Source of the DNA: Ruminococcaceae bacterium UBA3323
GTDB lineage: Bacteria > Bacillota > Clostridia > Oscillospirales > Acutalibacteraceae
Length of the DNA: 27,272 nucleotides
Direction: 5' to 3'
NCBI GenBank assembly: GCA_002361935.1
Contig: DESD01000057.1
Location: forward strand, 1 to 27,272
A model generated the notes under the pieces. The model was not told the origin of the DNA, searched no databases, and was given only the letters and a program-made list of their open reading frames with translations. Positions 6,856 to 15,524 of the stretch are shown one piece after another. Every line of letters begins with the position of its first letter. Position 1 is the first letter of the stretch. The translations under genes were made by a program, and so were the position numbers.

Positions 6856-9228
6856 TTATTTTATCGAAGCGATTGTTACTCCGTTTTCTCCCTCTCCGTA
6901 AACACCGAGCCTGAATTCTTTTATGTTCGGATGAGATCTGAGTTCGTCTTGAACGGCACTTCTGAGTGCCCCTGTCCCCTTTCCGTGAATAATTCTGATT
7001 TCCATAATATTATTTAAAACGCATTTATCTATAAACAGCATCAGATTTCCGATTGCTTCCTCAACCGTCTGCCCTCTTAAATCAATTTCGGTTTTAACAT
7101 CCGCATCCGCTCTTGAACTTGTTCTGTAAACATTGGCAGTATGCTTCAAAGGTGCTTTTTTCTTTTTTTCCGTAAGCATCAAATCGCCCATTTTTACACG
7201 GGTTTTAAGCATACCGGATTGCACAAGCACCTTATCCTTGCTAACCTCCAACACTTCACCCTCGCCGATGCCTCTAATAATAACGCTGTCACCCTTAACA
7301 ACCGCACGCGGCAGTTTGTATTCATCATCCCAGTTATCTGCAAGCTCGCGCGGATTAACGATATCATCCATCTCGCCAAGACGGTTTTTAATTTCACGCC
7401 TTGTTTTTCTTGCTATATCCGTAACATTTGCGGTTTCAGCCTCTTTTTTCAGTTTTTCAAGCTGCAGCAGAAAATCGGAGCTCTGCCGTTTTGCGGCATT
7501 GATGATTTTTTCGGCTTCCCTTTTCACCTTTTCCATTTCATTTGCTTTAAGCTGTTCTATTTTATCCTTTTCGGACTGTGCCCTTGCTCTCATTTTATTT
7601 GCAGCTTCAGTTGCCCTTTCAGCCTTTTCCTTTTCAATTTCAAGCTCCATCCTTGTATTCTCAAGCTTTTCAAGCACATCTTCAAAAGAGCGGTTATCCG
7701 AACCTACAATTCCCCTGGCCGCATCAACAACACCTTTATCCATACCAAGATGCTCCGATATGGCAAAGGCATTTGATCTACCCGGAACACCGATTAAAAG
7801 TCTGTATGTAGGTTTTAAGGTTTCAACATCAAATTCACAGCAGCCATTCATAACGCCTGCTGTTTCCAGCGCATAGGATTTAAGCTCGGCATAATGGGTT
7901 GTTGCCGCAATCCTTGCACCCTTTTCACGCAGATTTTCAATAATAGAAACAGCCAGAGCCGCGCCCTCAACCGGGTCCGTACCTGCCCCGAGCTCATCAA
8001 TCAAAACAAGCGAACTGCTGTCCGCACATTTCATAATGTTTATTATATTCACCATGTGCGACGAAAATGTTGAAAGGTTTTGCTGAATACTCTGCTCATC
8101 TCCGATATCAACCAATATTTTATCAAACACGGAAATCTGCGACTGATCGGCAGCAGGAATCAGCATTCCGCACATAGCCATCAGAGTAAGCAGACCGATT
8201 GTTTTGATAGACACGGTTTTTCCGCCCGTATTCGGACCTGTTATAACAAGCGTATCAAATTCGCCGCCAAGCCTTATATCTGTCGGAACAACGGCTTTCG
8301 GGTTCAAAAGAGGATGACGTGCCTTTTTCAGTTCAATAATCCCCTCATCATTCAGAATTGGCCTAGACGCTTTCATTCTGTAGGCCAAATGTGCTTTTGC
8401 AAAAATAAGATTGAGCATAACCGCACTGTGATAGGAATGCTTTATGCTTTCGGCAAAGGTGCCGGCCTCGGCAGAAAGCTCAAAAAGAATCCTTTGGATT
8501 TCCTCCCTTTCCCTGCCCTCAAGCACTTTAATCTCATTGTTGGCTTCAACAACCGAAACAGGCTCGATAAATACAGTTGCGCCTGATGATGAAGTATCAT
8601 GCACCAAACCCGGAACATTGCCTCTGCATTCAGCCTTAACAGGCACAACATATCTGCCGTTTCTCTGTGTTATAATTGCTTCCTGCAAATATTTAAGATA
8701 ATGTGTGCTGTGAATGACGGCATCAAGCTTTTCACGCACTGAATTGGACTTTGCACGTATCTTTCTTCTGATTTCATACAGCTCTTCCGAGGCCTTATCG
8801 GCAATTTCATCCTCACTGATAATAGCCGTAAAAATTCTGGTTTCCAGATATTTATTGACTGTAATTCCGTCAAAAAAGAAATCAAGACTTGTTTTAACGC
8901 CTGAGCAGTGGCCGTACCACTCATAAAGAGCACGAAGCGAACGCAGCGTTTCTGCTATCCGAAGCAGTTCAATGGTATTCAGAGCACCGCCTGCTGCTGC
9001 CCGTTGAAGCGGATTATTCACATTGCATAATCCCGAAAAAGAGGGCGCACCGAAGCGTGCCAGCAAAGAAAGAGCATCCTCTGTCTGGGCAAGGCGCATT
9101 TCAACCTCATGGATATCCGTTGAAGGCTTAAGGCTTTCTGCCAGCTCCTTTGCATCTTCACAGGTTGCTTCGTTTGCAAGCATTTCAAGCACATGATTCA
9201 ATTCCAAAGCTTCATAATGTTTATTCAT
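6856..9228 (-). CDS. mutS2: MutS2 (RqcU) ATPase/endonuclease with Smr domain
   Basis: The 790-residue product has the MutS2 layout: MutS-like lever and clamp region (1-300), ATPase with Walker A G-P-N-T-G-G-K-T (331-338) and Walker B L-V-L-I-D-E-L-G-A-G-T-D-P near 410, a long Glu/Lys-rich coiled coil (about 520-615), a KOW-like segment (near 650-690) and a C-terminal Smr domain (about 715-790) with D-L-R-G and H-G-K-G-T-G. MutS2 was first linked to recombination suppression; in Bacillus it senses collided ribosomes and feeds ribosome quality control. That fits its neighbours ybeY, era and phoH. The ATG overlaps the recO stop by 4 nt (ATGA), which suggests translational coupling. Full length. 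Confidence 0.97.
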   Translation of the reverse strand: MNKHYEALELNHVLEMLANEATCEDAKELAESLKPSTDIHEVEMRLAQTEDALSLLARFGAPSFSGLCNVNNPLQRAAAGGALNTIELLRIAETLRSLRALYEWYGHCSGVKTSLDFFFDGITVNKYLETRIFTAIISEDEIADKASEELYEIRRKIRAKSNSVREKLDAVIHSTHYLKYLQEAIITQRNGRYVVPVKAECRGNVPGLVHDTSSSGATVFIEPVSVVEANNEIKVLEGREREEIQRILFELSAEAGTFAESIKHSYHSAVMLNLIFAKAHLAYRMKASRPILNDEGIIELKKARHPLLNPKAVVPTDIRLGGEFDTLVITGPNTGGKTVSIKTIGLLTLMAMCGMLIPAADQSQISVFDKILVDIGDEQSIQQNLSTFSSHMVNIINIMKCADSSSLVLIDELGAGTDPVEGAALAVSIIENLREKGARIAATTHYAELKSYALETAGVMNGCCEFDVETLKPTYRLLIGVPGRSNAFAISEHLGMDKGVVDAARGIVGSDNRSFEDVLEKLENTRMELEIEKEKAERATEAANKMRARAQSEKDKIEQLKANEMEKVKREAEKIINAAKRQSSDFLLQLEKLKKEAETANVTDIARKTRREIKNRLGEMDDIVNPRELADNWDDEYKLPRAVVKGDSVIIRGIGEGEVLEVSKDKVLVQSGMLKTRVKMGDLMLTEKKKKAPLKHTANVYRTSSRADADVKTEIDLRGQTVEEAIGNLMLFIDKCVLNNIMEIRIIHGKGTGALRSAVQDELRSHPNIKEFRLGVYGEGENGVTIASIK

Positions 9229-9962
9229 CCCTGTAATCCTTTGTAAAATTCAAGAGCACTCAGCCTTCGCTGAATGCGTGTTAATGTATATTTTTCTGCA
9301 ATGCTTCCGAGCAGCGAAATATTTTCATCGCTTAAACTGAAGCTGAATATTTTTGTAGGTTCCGTTAAGCAGATAAAACGGATGGCGGTAACTACATTTT
9401 TCGGAACGGGAACTGCCCCCGCTTTAGGGCAGTTTTCACAATAGATTTTGCCCTCCATCGTATCAAAATACATAAGCGGCGTTTCATATGTACCGCAGTT
9501 ATCACAGGCAAGAACAGACGGCATATATCCGCCAAGACACAGTGCACGGAATTCAAAAACCGCTTTAATCTGCGTAAGGCTTTTTCCGCCTCGGCAAAGC
9601 AGATGAAGAGAATTAAGGATAAGCCTCAAAAGCTCCTCCTGCGGCTGCTCCTCTGCACTTAGTTCATATGCCAGCTGTGCAAAATACTGTGCAAGGGTAA
9701 GCCTGTCTATGTCCTGCCTTAGATTGAAAAAAACTTCAATTGGAACGGCATCATCAACAACAAAAGCATCCTTGGAGCGATACAAACTGAAATCACAGTA
9801 AGCAAAAAGGGTGGTTGCGGAATTCAGTCTGCTTTTAAGCTGCTTTGCCCTGCGAACAAAGGCCTTAACAAGCCCGAAATCAGCAGTAAGGAGAGTAACT
9901 AACCGGTCACTCTCCCCTATAGTCTGTTCCTTTATAACTAAGCCCTTCGTTGTTCTTCGCAT
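9225..9962 (-). CDS. recO: DNA repair protein RecO
   Basis: The 245-residue product is RecO, which loads RecA and anneals SSB-coated DNA in the RecFOR pathway. It has an N-terminal OB fold (1-80, beginning T-T-K-G-L-V-I-K), a helical domain and a zinc site formed by C153-x2-C156 and C175-x2-C178. The ATG at 9960-9962 follows AAGGG. Its first 56 nt are shared out of frame with the upstream small gene yqzL, and its stop overlaps the mutS2 start. Length is normal for the family. Confidence 0.96.
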   Translation of the reverse strand: MRRTTKGLVIKEQTIGESDRLVTLLTADFGLVKAFVRRAKQLKSRLNSATTLFAYCDFSLYRSKDAFVVDDAVPIEVFFNLRQDIDRLTLAQYFAQLAYELSAEEQPQEELLRLILNSLHLLCRGGKSLTQIKAVFEFRALCLGGYMPSVLACDNCGTYETPLMYFDTMEGKIYCENCPKAGAVPVPKNVVTAIRFICLTEPTKIFSFSLSDENISLLGSIAEKYTLTRIQRRLSALEFYKGLQG

Positions 9963-10062
9963 TATTATTTTCTGCCCTTAAATTATTTTCGCTTTCTTTA
10001 TATTTCAGATAATCCAAAATATTGCCTGTTTTGGTAAAATTAACCCAGTTTTCATCAAGCAT
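9907..10062 (-). CDS. yqzL: YqzL-family small protein
   Basis: A 51-codon gene reads ATG at 10060-10062 to TGA at 9907-9909, preceded by GGCGGTGG. Its N-terminus M-L-D-x-x-W-x-x-F-x-x-T-G-x-I-x-x-Y-L-x-Y-K-E is the YqzL signature. YqzL of Bacillus is about 47 residues and sits in the same place, between era and recO. The C-terminal half here is Asn/Glu-rich and of low complexity. The last 56 nt overlap recO in another frame. The function of YqzL is unknown; conservation of position is the main clue. Easily missed because it is short. Confidence 0.85.
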   Translation of the reverse strand: MLDENWVNFTKTGNILDYLKYKESENNLRAENNNAKNNEGLSYKGTDYRGE

Positions 10063-10128
10063 AAAACCACCGCCATTAAGAAGATACTTTTAGTTTATCC
10101 TATGGCAGCGGATATAATTTGTGCCATT

Positions 10129-11016
10129 TTAATCCAATCCGAAATTATGGATTAAGCCGTCTCTGTTTCTCCAGTTATCCTTAACCTTAACCCAGGTATG
10201 AAGATTGACCTTGATTTCAAAAAAGCCTTCTAAATCCTGCCTTGCAAAGGTTGAAATTTTCTTAAGCATAGCGCCGTTTTTTCCGATTATCATTCCCTTA
10301 TGGGTTTCTCTTTCGCAATAGATTACTGCCTCAACATCCAGAATTTCCTTATTTTCACGTTCACGCATTTTTTCAATTGAAACAGCAATTCCGTGAGGGA
10401 TTTCCTTATCCATAAGGCGAAGTATTTTTTCTCTTATTATCTCGGCAGCAAGCACTCTTTCGGGCTGATCCGTCAATGTATCATCCGGAAAAAAATGGGG
10501 GCTTTCAACAGAAAGCTTTTTCATTTCATCAATAAGCTCGTCCACCCCTGCTCCCTCTGTTGCGGAAACGGGAACAACGGCTTCAAAATCATACATTTTT
10601 GTTAAATAAAGTATTCTTGAAAGAAGCTCCTTTTTTTCTTTGACCATATCAATTTTATTGATTGCAAGAATAACGGAAAGCTTTTCCTGCTTAAACTTTT
10701 TAATAAGCTCAAGCTCTTTTTCATCCAGCTCTCCGTTCGGCTCAACAACAAAAAGTGCGGCATCCGTACCGCCGATGCTGTCACCCACGGCATTATTCAT
10801 ATATTCGCCAAGCTTATTATGCGGCTTATGAAAGCCCGGTGTGTCGGTAAAAACAAGCTGGATATCATCCAGAGTCAGGACACCCATAATTTTGGTGCGG
10901 GTTGTCTGCGGTTTTGAGGAAACAATTGCAACCTTTGCACCAAGCATTTTATTCAGCAAGGATGATTTGCCGACATTCGGCTTGCCTACAATGGCAATAA
11001 ACGCAGTTTTTGTCAT
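10129..11016 (-). CDS. era: GTPase Era
   Basis: The 295-residue product is Era, an essential GTPase that binds the 3' end of 16S rRNA during 30S maturation. G1 is G-K-P-N-V-G-K-S (11-18), the effector loop contains P-Q-T-T-R, G3 is D-T-P-G-F-H (from about 58), and G4 is N-K-I-D (near 120). The C-terminal part (about 200-295) is the KH domain with I-G-K-N-G-A-M-L-K-K-I. The ATG overlaps the ybeY stop by one base (TAATG). A GGGAGATGA SD lies just upstream. Full length. Confidence 0.98.
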   Translation of the reverse strand: MTKTAFIAIVGKPNVGKSSLLNKMLGAKVAIVSSKPQTTRTKIMGVLTLDDIQLVFTDTPGFHKPHNKLGEYMNNAVGDSIGGTDAALFVVEPNGELDEKELELIKKFKQEKLSVILAINKIDMVKEKKELLSRILYLTKMYDFEAVVPVSATEGAGVDELIDEMKKLSVESPHFFPDDTLTDQPERVLAAEIIREKILRLMDKEIPHGIAVSIEKMRERENKEILDVEAVIYCERETHKGMIIGKNGAMLKKISTFARQDLEGFFEIKVNLHTWVKVKDNWRNRDGLIHNFGLD

Positions 11017-11519
11017 TATTCATCTCCCATATAATAGCTGTTATCCCTTTTCCAGCCGATGCGTGTCAAAACCGTTTCTTCCTTCTCACGCATTCTGACC
11101 TCTTCCATTCCGCCTGCCTCATGGTCATATCCCAGAAGATGAAGCATGGAATGCACCGTTAAAAAGCCGATTTCACGCTGAAGCGGATGATTATAGAGCT
11201 TTGCCTGCTCAACGGCCTTTTCCATTGAAATAACGATATCGCCAAGCATTTTGGCACCCGTATCAAGATTAATATCATATTCACCGTTTTCACCCAAAGG
11301 AAAGGAAAGCACATCCGTTTCCCTGTCTATATTGCGGTATGTACGGTTCAGCTCATGAATCTGCTCATTATTCACAAAGCGAACAGACACCTCAGCTGAG
11401 CCCTCAAAATTTTCAAGCTCCAGCACTGCATGGCAGCAGCGGCGGATAAGCAGCCTGATTCCTGTTGGAACCTTAACATTTTTCTGATCATTGGAGATTA
11501 CAACTTTTACGGAATTCAT
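11016..11519 (-). CDS. ybeY: Endoribonuclease YbeY (rRNA maturation factor)
   Basis: The 167-residue metalloprotein has the zinc motif H123-x3-H127-x5-H133 in the context H-S-M-L-H-L-L-G-Y-D-H, preceded by T-D-V-L-S-F-P. YbeY acts in 16S rRNA 3'-end processing and ribosome quality control, often with Era as a partner, which lies directly downstream here. The ATG overlaps the phoH stop by one base (TAATG), and the gene overlaps era in the same way, so the three are probably translated in a coupled manner. Confidence 0.97.
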   Translation of the reverse strand: MNSVKVVISNDQKNVKVPTGIRLLIRRCCHAVLELENFEGSAEVSVRFVNNEQIHELNRTYRNIDRETDVLSFPLGENGEYDINLDTGAKMLGDIVISMEKAVEQAKLYNHPLQREIGFLTVHSMLHLLGYDHEAGGMEEVRMREKEETVLTRIGWKRDNSYYMGDE

Positions 11520-12481
11520 TATCTTTTCTCCTCATTTTCATATTTTTCGTAAGCTTTTATTATGTCCTGTACTAATTTATGACGCACAACATCCTTTTGC
11601 GAGAATTTGCAGATTTCAATATCATCAACATTTTTAAGAATGCGGATAACCTTTTTAAGTCCGGATTTTTTACCGTCAGGCAAATCAATCTGAGTTATAT
11701 CACCGGTAACCACCATTTTAGAATTAAAACCAAGCCTTGTTAAAAACATTTTCATCTGTTCAGGCGTTGTATTTTGCGCTTCATCAAGAATAATAAAGCT
11801 GTCATCAAGGGTTCTTCCCCTCATATATGCAAGCGGAGCCACTTCAATAGAGCCGCGCTCCTGGCATTTCTGAAAATTTTCCGCACCCAGCATATCAAAA
11901 AGAGCATCATAAAGCGGTCTTAAATACGGATCAACCTTACTTTGCAGATCACCGGGCAGAAAGCCCAGCTTTTCTCCCGCTTCAACGGCAGGGCGCGTTA
12001 AAATGATTTTGGTAACCTCTTTTGCACGGAATGCAGTTACGGCCATTGCAACCGCAAGATAGGTTTTACCTGTTCCTGCAGGACCGATACCAAAGGTAAT
12101 TGTATGATTATCTATAGCTTCGCAGTATTTCTTCTGACCTATGGTTTTCGGCTTAATCGGTCTGCCCTTGGAGGAAATGCAGATACTGTCAGACGACATA
12201 GCGGGAATTTTATCCTCATTGCCCTCCTGTACAAGCGAAACGGCATATCGCACATTCTGCTCCGAAAGCGTTTCCCCTTTATTAATAAGCAGCAAAAGGC
12301 TTCGCAATGCCTTAACAGCAAACGAAACGTTTTCCAATTCGCCTACAACCTTTAAATCACTGCCGCGACTTATAATGGAAACATTGAATTCTTTTTCAAT
12401 AAGCTTTATATTTTCATCATTGGAGCCAAAAAGGCTTACTGCCTGATCTACTGCATCAAAATGTAAGATTTCTTCTGTCAT
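11519..12481 (-). CDS. phoH: PhoH-family ATPase (YbeZ-like)
   Basis: The 320-residue product is a PhoH-like ATPase. Walker A is G-P-A-G-T-G-K-T (133-140), Walker B is I-L-D-E-A-Q-N (231-237), and T-G-D-I-T-Q (259-264) is the sensor region. The N-terminal 70 residues resemble a KH-like/RNA-binding leader seen in the family. PhoH proteins are linked to YbeY in many bacteria and probably act as RNA-dependent ATPases or helicases in RNA processing; the exact role is not settled. Its ATG overlaps the stop of the upstream CBS protein by 4 nt, and its stop overlaps ybeY by one. Confidence 0.96.
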   Translation of the reverse strand: MTEEILHFDAVDQAVSLFGSNDENIKLIEKEFNVSIISRGSDLKVVGELENVSFAVKALRSLLLLINKGETLSEQNVRYAVSLVQEGNEDKIPAMSSDSICISSKGRPIKPKTIGQKKYCEAIDNHTITFGIGPAGTGKTYLAVAMAVTAFRAKEVTKIILTRPAVEAGEKLGFLPGDLQSKVDPYLRPLYDALFDMLGAENFQKCQERGSIEVAPLAYMRGRTLDDSFIILDEAQNTTPEQMKMFLTRLGFNSKMVVTGDITQIDLPDGKKSGLKKVIRILKNVDDIEICKFSQKDVVRHKLVQDIIKAYEKYENEEKR

Positions 12482-13284
12482 TCGTTTATCTCTGCCTTAA
12501 TAAGTTCTATTCTTCTGTCCTCAATTTTAAGAACGGTAAATGTTATATTTTCAAACTGAACAGTTACCTGATTTTCTTCTTCTCCCGTAGGAAGATAGCC
12601 AAGCTGGTTAATAATAAAGCCGGCTATGGTATCGTAATCCCCCTCAGGTATGGTTATACCAAGACTTTCGCTTGCATCGTCAATATCCGTTGCGCCGTCA
12701 AACGTATAAGTATGTTCATCAATTTTTTCTATTTCCTCTTCCTCGTCATCATATTCATCCTGAATATTTCCAACGATGCTTTCAAGGATATCCTCCATTG
12801 TAACAAGACCGGCTGTACCGCCGTATTCATCAACAACAACCGCAAGCTGGATTCTTGTTTCTGTCATTTTGGCAAAAAGCTTTCCGCAGGCTATGGTTTC
12901 GGGCACAAAAAGCGGAGAACGGATATAATCTTTTAAATTCTCATCGGGCGATATTTTCGTGCCTATAAATTTAAGAAGATCCTTTACATAGATAATTCCG
13001 ACAATATTATCCAAATCCTCGCTGTAAACAGGTATTCTTGAAAAGCCCTCTTTAATTGCCAAAGCGGCAACATCGGCAAGAGAGGCATCCGCATCCACAG
13101 CCTCAATATCCGTTCTGTGCGTCATAATATCTCCGGCATTCAAATCATCAAATTCAAAGATATTATTAATCATCTGCCTTTGGGAATCCTCAAGCTCGCC
13201 GACGTTTTCATCCTCGTCAACAAGCTGCTTGATTTCCTCTTCTGTTGAATTTTTCTTAAACAGTCTTAATAGATTTCCTGCCAT
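12478..13284 (-). CDS. CBS-domain protein of the CorC/HlyC (YbeX-like) type
   Basis: A soluble protein of about 268 residues. It has a short acidic N-terminus, a CBS pair (about 55-175; M-T-H-R-T-D-I-x-A-V and F-S-R-I-P-V-Y in the first, V-V-D-E-Y-G-G-T-A-G-L-V-T-M-E-D in the second) and a C-terminal CorC_HlyC/transporter-associated domain (about 190-268). The membrane DUF21 domain of larger relatives is absent. This is the size and layout of E. coli YbeX, which sits in a ybeZ-ybeY-ybeX operon; here the same three families occur together in another order. I chose the ATG at 13282-13284. An upstream TTG at 13302 lies at the SD itself. A role in Mg2+ or ribosome homeostasis is inferred. First gene of the operon. 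Confidence 0.9.
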   Translation of the reverse strand: MAGNLLRLFKKNSTEEEIKQLVDEDENVGELEDSQRQMINNIFEFDDLNAGDIMTHRTDIEAVDADASLADVAALAIKEGFSRIPVYSEDLDNIVGIIYVKDLLKFIGTKISPDENLKDYIRSPLFVPETIACGKLFAKMTETRIQLAVVVDEYGGTAGLVTMEDILESIVGNIQDEYDDEEEEIEKIDEHTYTFDGATDIDDASESLGITIPEGDYDTIAGFIINQLGYLPTGEEENQVTVQFENITFTVLKIEDRRIELIKAEINE

Positions 13285-13318
13285 AAAGGCGTAATCCTCC
13301 AAAAAAATAATTTTAAAT

Positions 13319-13347
13319 ATTATATACTTTTTAAAATTATTTGTAAA
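13319..13347 (-). promoter_or_regulatory. Promoter of the CBS-phoH-ybeY-era-recO-mutS2 operon
   Basis: On the minus strand TTTACA (13342-13347) and a perfect TATAAT (13319-13324) are spaced 17 nt, with the start codon about 35 nt further. The -35 overlaps that of the divergent promoter. Confidence 0.8.
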
Positions 13348-13369
13348 GGGGTGTATTTTATGTTATAAT
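13341..13369 (+). promoter_or_regulatory. Promoter of the FkbM-MscS-TauE-sulfatase cluster
   Basis: TTGTAA (13341-13346) and a perfect TATAAT (13364-13369) are spaced 17 nt, and the TTG start codon follows 34 nt later. It is divergent from, and shares five of its six -35 bases with, the promoter on the other strand. Confidence 0.8.
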
Positions 13370-13403
13370 CTCTTATAATAAAATTATTTTTTGGAGATAA
13401 AAT

Positions 13404-14459
13404 TTGCTTAATATACACGAAACCGATGTTTGGGAATATCTTGCCGAAAGCGGAAAGCCCATTGTAATTTACGGAATGGGAAACGGTGCTGAAAAAATAA
13501 TAAACGTTCTTAAAGAATACGGTGCTGAAATTGCCGATATTTTTGCAAGTGATGAATTTGTAAGAGGACATTCCTTTTTAGGGCACAGAGTGCTGAAATA
13601 CAGCCAGGTCTGCGAAAAATATGATGATTTCAACATTGTTCTTGCCTTTGCTACCCATTTGCCGGATATGCTTGAAAAAATCAGAACAATGAATGCGGAG
13701 CACCCTGTTTTTGCCCCGGATGTGCCTGTAGCAGGCAACGGAATATTTACAAAAAAATTTTTTGAAGAAAACAGAGAAAAATTTGAATTTGTTTACGAAA
13801 AGCTTGCCGATGAAGAAAGCAAAAACGTATTTGAAAATATAATAAACTTCAAAATAAGCGGTAAGGTAAAATACCTTTACAATAGTACGGAAGCGGATAA
13901 AAACCGCATTTACAAAGATATTCTGATGCTTGGCAGCAACGAAACAATTGTTGATATGGGCGCTTACGACGGCGATACAATCCGTGAATTTACCGCATAT
14001 ACAAACGGAAAATACAATCATATCCATGCTCTTGAGCCGGATGAAAAGAACTTTAAAAAGCTTGAGAAAAACACAAAAGATATGGAAGGTATAAGCCTTT
14101 ACAATCTTGGAGCATGGAGCAAGAAAGATACACTTACCTTTTCCAAAAAGGCCGGGCGGAATTCAAAGCTTTCCGCCGAAGGAATCCCCGTTCAGGTTAC
14201 GGATATAGACAGCCTTATCAGCGATAAGGTTTCTCTTTTGAAAATGGATATCGAAGGCGCTGAGCTTCGGGCTCTTGAAGGCTGCAAAAATACCATCATG
14301 AAATATATGCCGAAGCTTTATATCTGTGCGTATCACAGAAATGAAGATATGTTTGCGCTTCCCATGAAAATCTGGGAATACAACAAAGATTATAAAATAT
14401 ATTTCAGGCATTCACTTTATATACCTGCCTGGGAAAGCAATTTTTACTGCACACTTTAA
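13404..14459 (+). CDS. FkbM-family SAM-dependent methyltransferase
   Basis: The 351-residue product has two parts. Residues 1-110 resemble a Rossmann-like nucleotide-binding domain (P-I-V-I-Y-G-M-G-N-G-A near 20, then A-S-D). From about 175 comes an FkbM methyltransferase domain with the SAM motif E-T-I-V-D-M-G-A-Y-D-G-D-T (near 183), an acidic E-P-D at the end of the second strand, and L-L-K-M-D-I-E-G-A-E near 277. Such two-domain proteins are common in clostridia, often near cell-surface polysaccharide genes, and methylate sugars or other small acceptors. The substrate is unknown. The start is TTG at 13404-13406, 8 nt after GGAGA. The next gene begins 15 nt downstream, so the two are probably co-transcribed. 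Confidence 0.87.
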   Translation: MLNIHETDVWEYLAESGKPIVIYGMGNGAEKIINVLKEYGAEIADIFASDEFVRGHSFLGHRVLKYSQVCEKYDDFNIVLAFATHLPDMLEKIRTMNAEHPVFAPDVPVAGNGIFTKKFFEENREKFEFVYEKLADEESKNVFENIINFKISGKVKYLYNSTEADKNRIYKDILMLGSNETIVDMGAYDGDTIREFTAYTNGKYNHIHALEPDEKNFKKLEKNTKDMEGISLYNLGAWSKKDTLTFSKKAGRNSKLSAEGIPVQVTDIDSLISDKVSLLKMDIEGAELRALEGCKNTIMKYMPKLYICAYHRNEDMFALPMKIWEYNKDYKIYFRHSLYIPAWESNFYCTL

Positions 14460-14473
14460 GGAGATGCATTTTT

Positions 14474-15520
14474 ATGGATTTTATACTGGATTTTTATAAT
14501 ACGAATAAAAAATATATAAATATAGCATTGGGAATCCTTATCTTTTTGGCATTTCTTTTGCTGAAAAGAGTAATTTCCAAAGCCATTCTGTCTGTTCTTG
14601 CAAAAATTTTTTATTCCAAAAAGCCGGAAAGCAGAAAGGCCTTTAAAAACAGCCTTTTAAAGCCGCTTTCCTCATTTTTTGCTTTGCTGGGCTTATATAT
14701 CGGAATTTCCATAAATTATCAGAGCAAGGCTGTTACAGACGCCTTTAAAATTTTCACAATCATGATTGTCTGCTGGAGCTTTCTTTGCTATCTTTCCGAC
14801 AATATTCAAAGCATAATAAGCCTGAAAAGCAAAAGCCCCGAGGTTAATATTGTTGCTGTTAAATTCATTTCAAACCTGCTGAAAATATTAACGGTCTGCA
14901 TTGCCGTTGTTATGGTGCTTGCAGAGCTGGGCTACAACATCAGCGGACTGATAACAGGCCTTGGTGTAGGCGGACTTGCCGTTTCCCTTTCTGCACAGGA
15001 TACGCTGAAAAATCTGATTTCGGGCTTTGTTATTCTGCTAGACAAACCGTTTGATGTAGGCGACTTAATTGAAACCGCAGAATTCAAAGGAACAATTGAA
15101 GATATAACCATGAGATCCACAAGAATCAGAAAGCTTGATGATTCCATTATAATTGTTCCGAATACACAGCTTGCCGATTCCTCCATAACAAATTATGCAA
15201 GATTAACCAGAAAGCTTGTTGAGTTTAATATCGGGCTGTTGTATTCCACATCCAATGAGGTTATTGTAAAATGTGAAAAGGAAATCAAAGCCTATCTTGA
15301 AAAAAATGAACTTGCCGACAATGAAACAATTCGGGTTTTCTTTTCCGAGTATGCCGATTCCTCAATCAATTTACAGGTAAGATGCTATATAGATACAACG
15401 GATATAAACATTTACAACAACTTTACGGAAGAGCTTAATCTTGAAATCAAAAGAATTATTGAGAAAAACAAAACAGATTTTGCTTATCCTACAAGAAGTA
15501 TTATTATAGAAAAGAATTAA
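14474..15520 (+). CDS. MscS-family mechanosensitive channel
   Basis: The 348-residue membrane protein has transmembrane stretches near 15-32, 65-80, 90-110 and 130-150. Then comes the pore helix region G-L-G-V-G-G-L-A-V-S-L-S-A-Q-D-T-L-K-N near 162, and a beta-domain with K-P-F-D-V-G-D (about 190) and I-V-P-N-T-Q-L (near 230), followed by an alpha/beta C-terminus. This is the MscS core with one or two extra N-terminal helices. It would release solutes on osmotic downshift. AAGGAGA lies 8 nt before the ATG. It is the second gene of the plus-strand cluster. Confidence 0.93.
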   Translation: MDFILDFYNTNKKYINIALGILIFLAFLLLKRVISKAILSVLAKIFYSKKPESRKAFKNSLLKPLSSFFALLGLYIGISINYQSKAVTDAFKIFTIMIVCWSFLCYLSDNIQSIISLKSKSPEVNIVAVKFISNLLKILTVCIAVVMVLAELGYNISGLITGLGVGGLAVSLSAQDTLKNLISGFVILLDKPFDVGDLIETAEFKGTIEDITMRSTRIRKLDDSIIIVPNTQLADSSITNYARLTRKLVEFNIGLLYSTSNEVIVKCEKEIKAYLEKNELADNETIRVFFSEYADSSINLQVRCYIDTTDINIYNNFTEELNLEIKRIIEKNKTDFAYPTRSIIIEKN

Positions 15521-15524
15521 CGGT

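Noticed and set aside
7133..7876. Long plus-strand open frames of 247 and 211 codons within mutS2
   Set aside because: They lie entirely antisense to the mutS2 coiled-coil region, are Ser/Phe-rich and have no SD.
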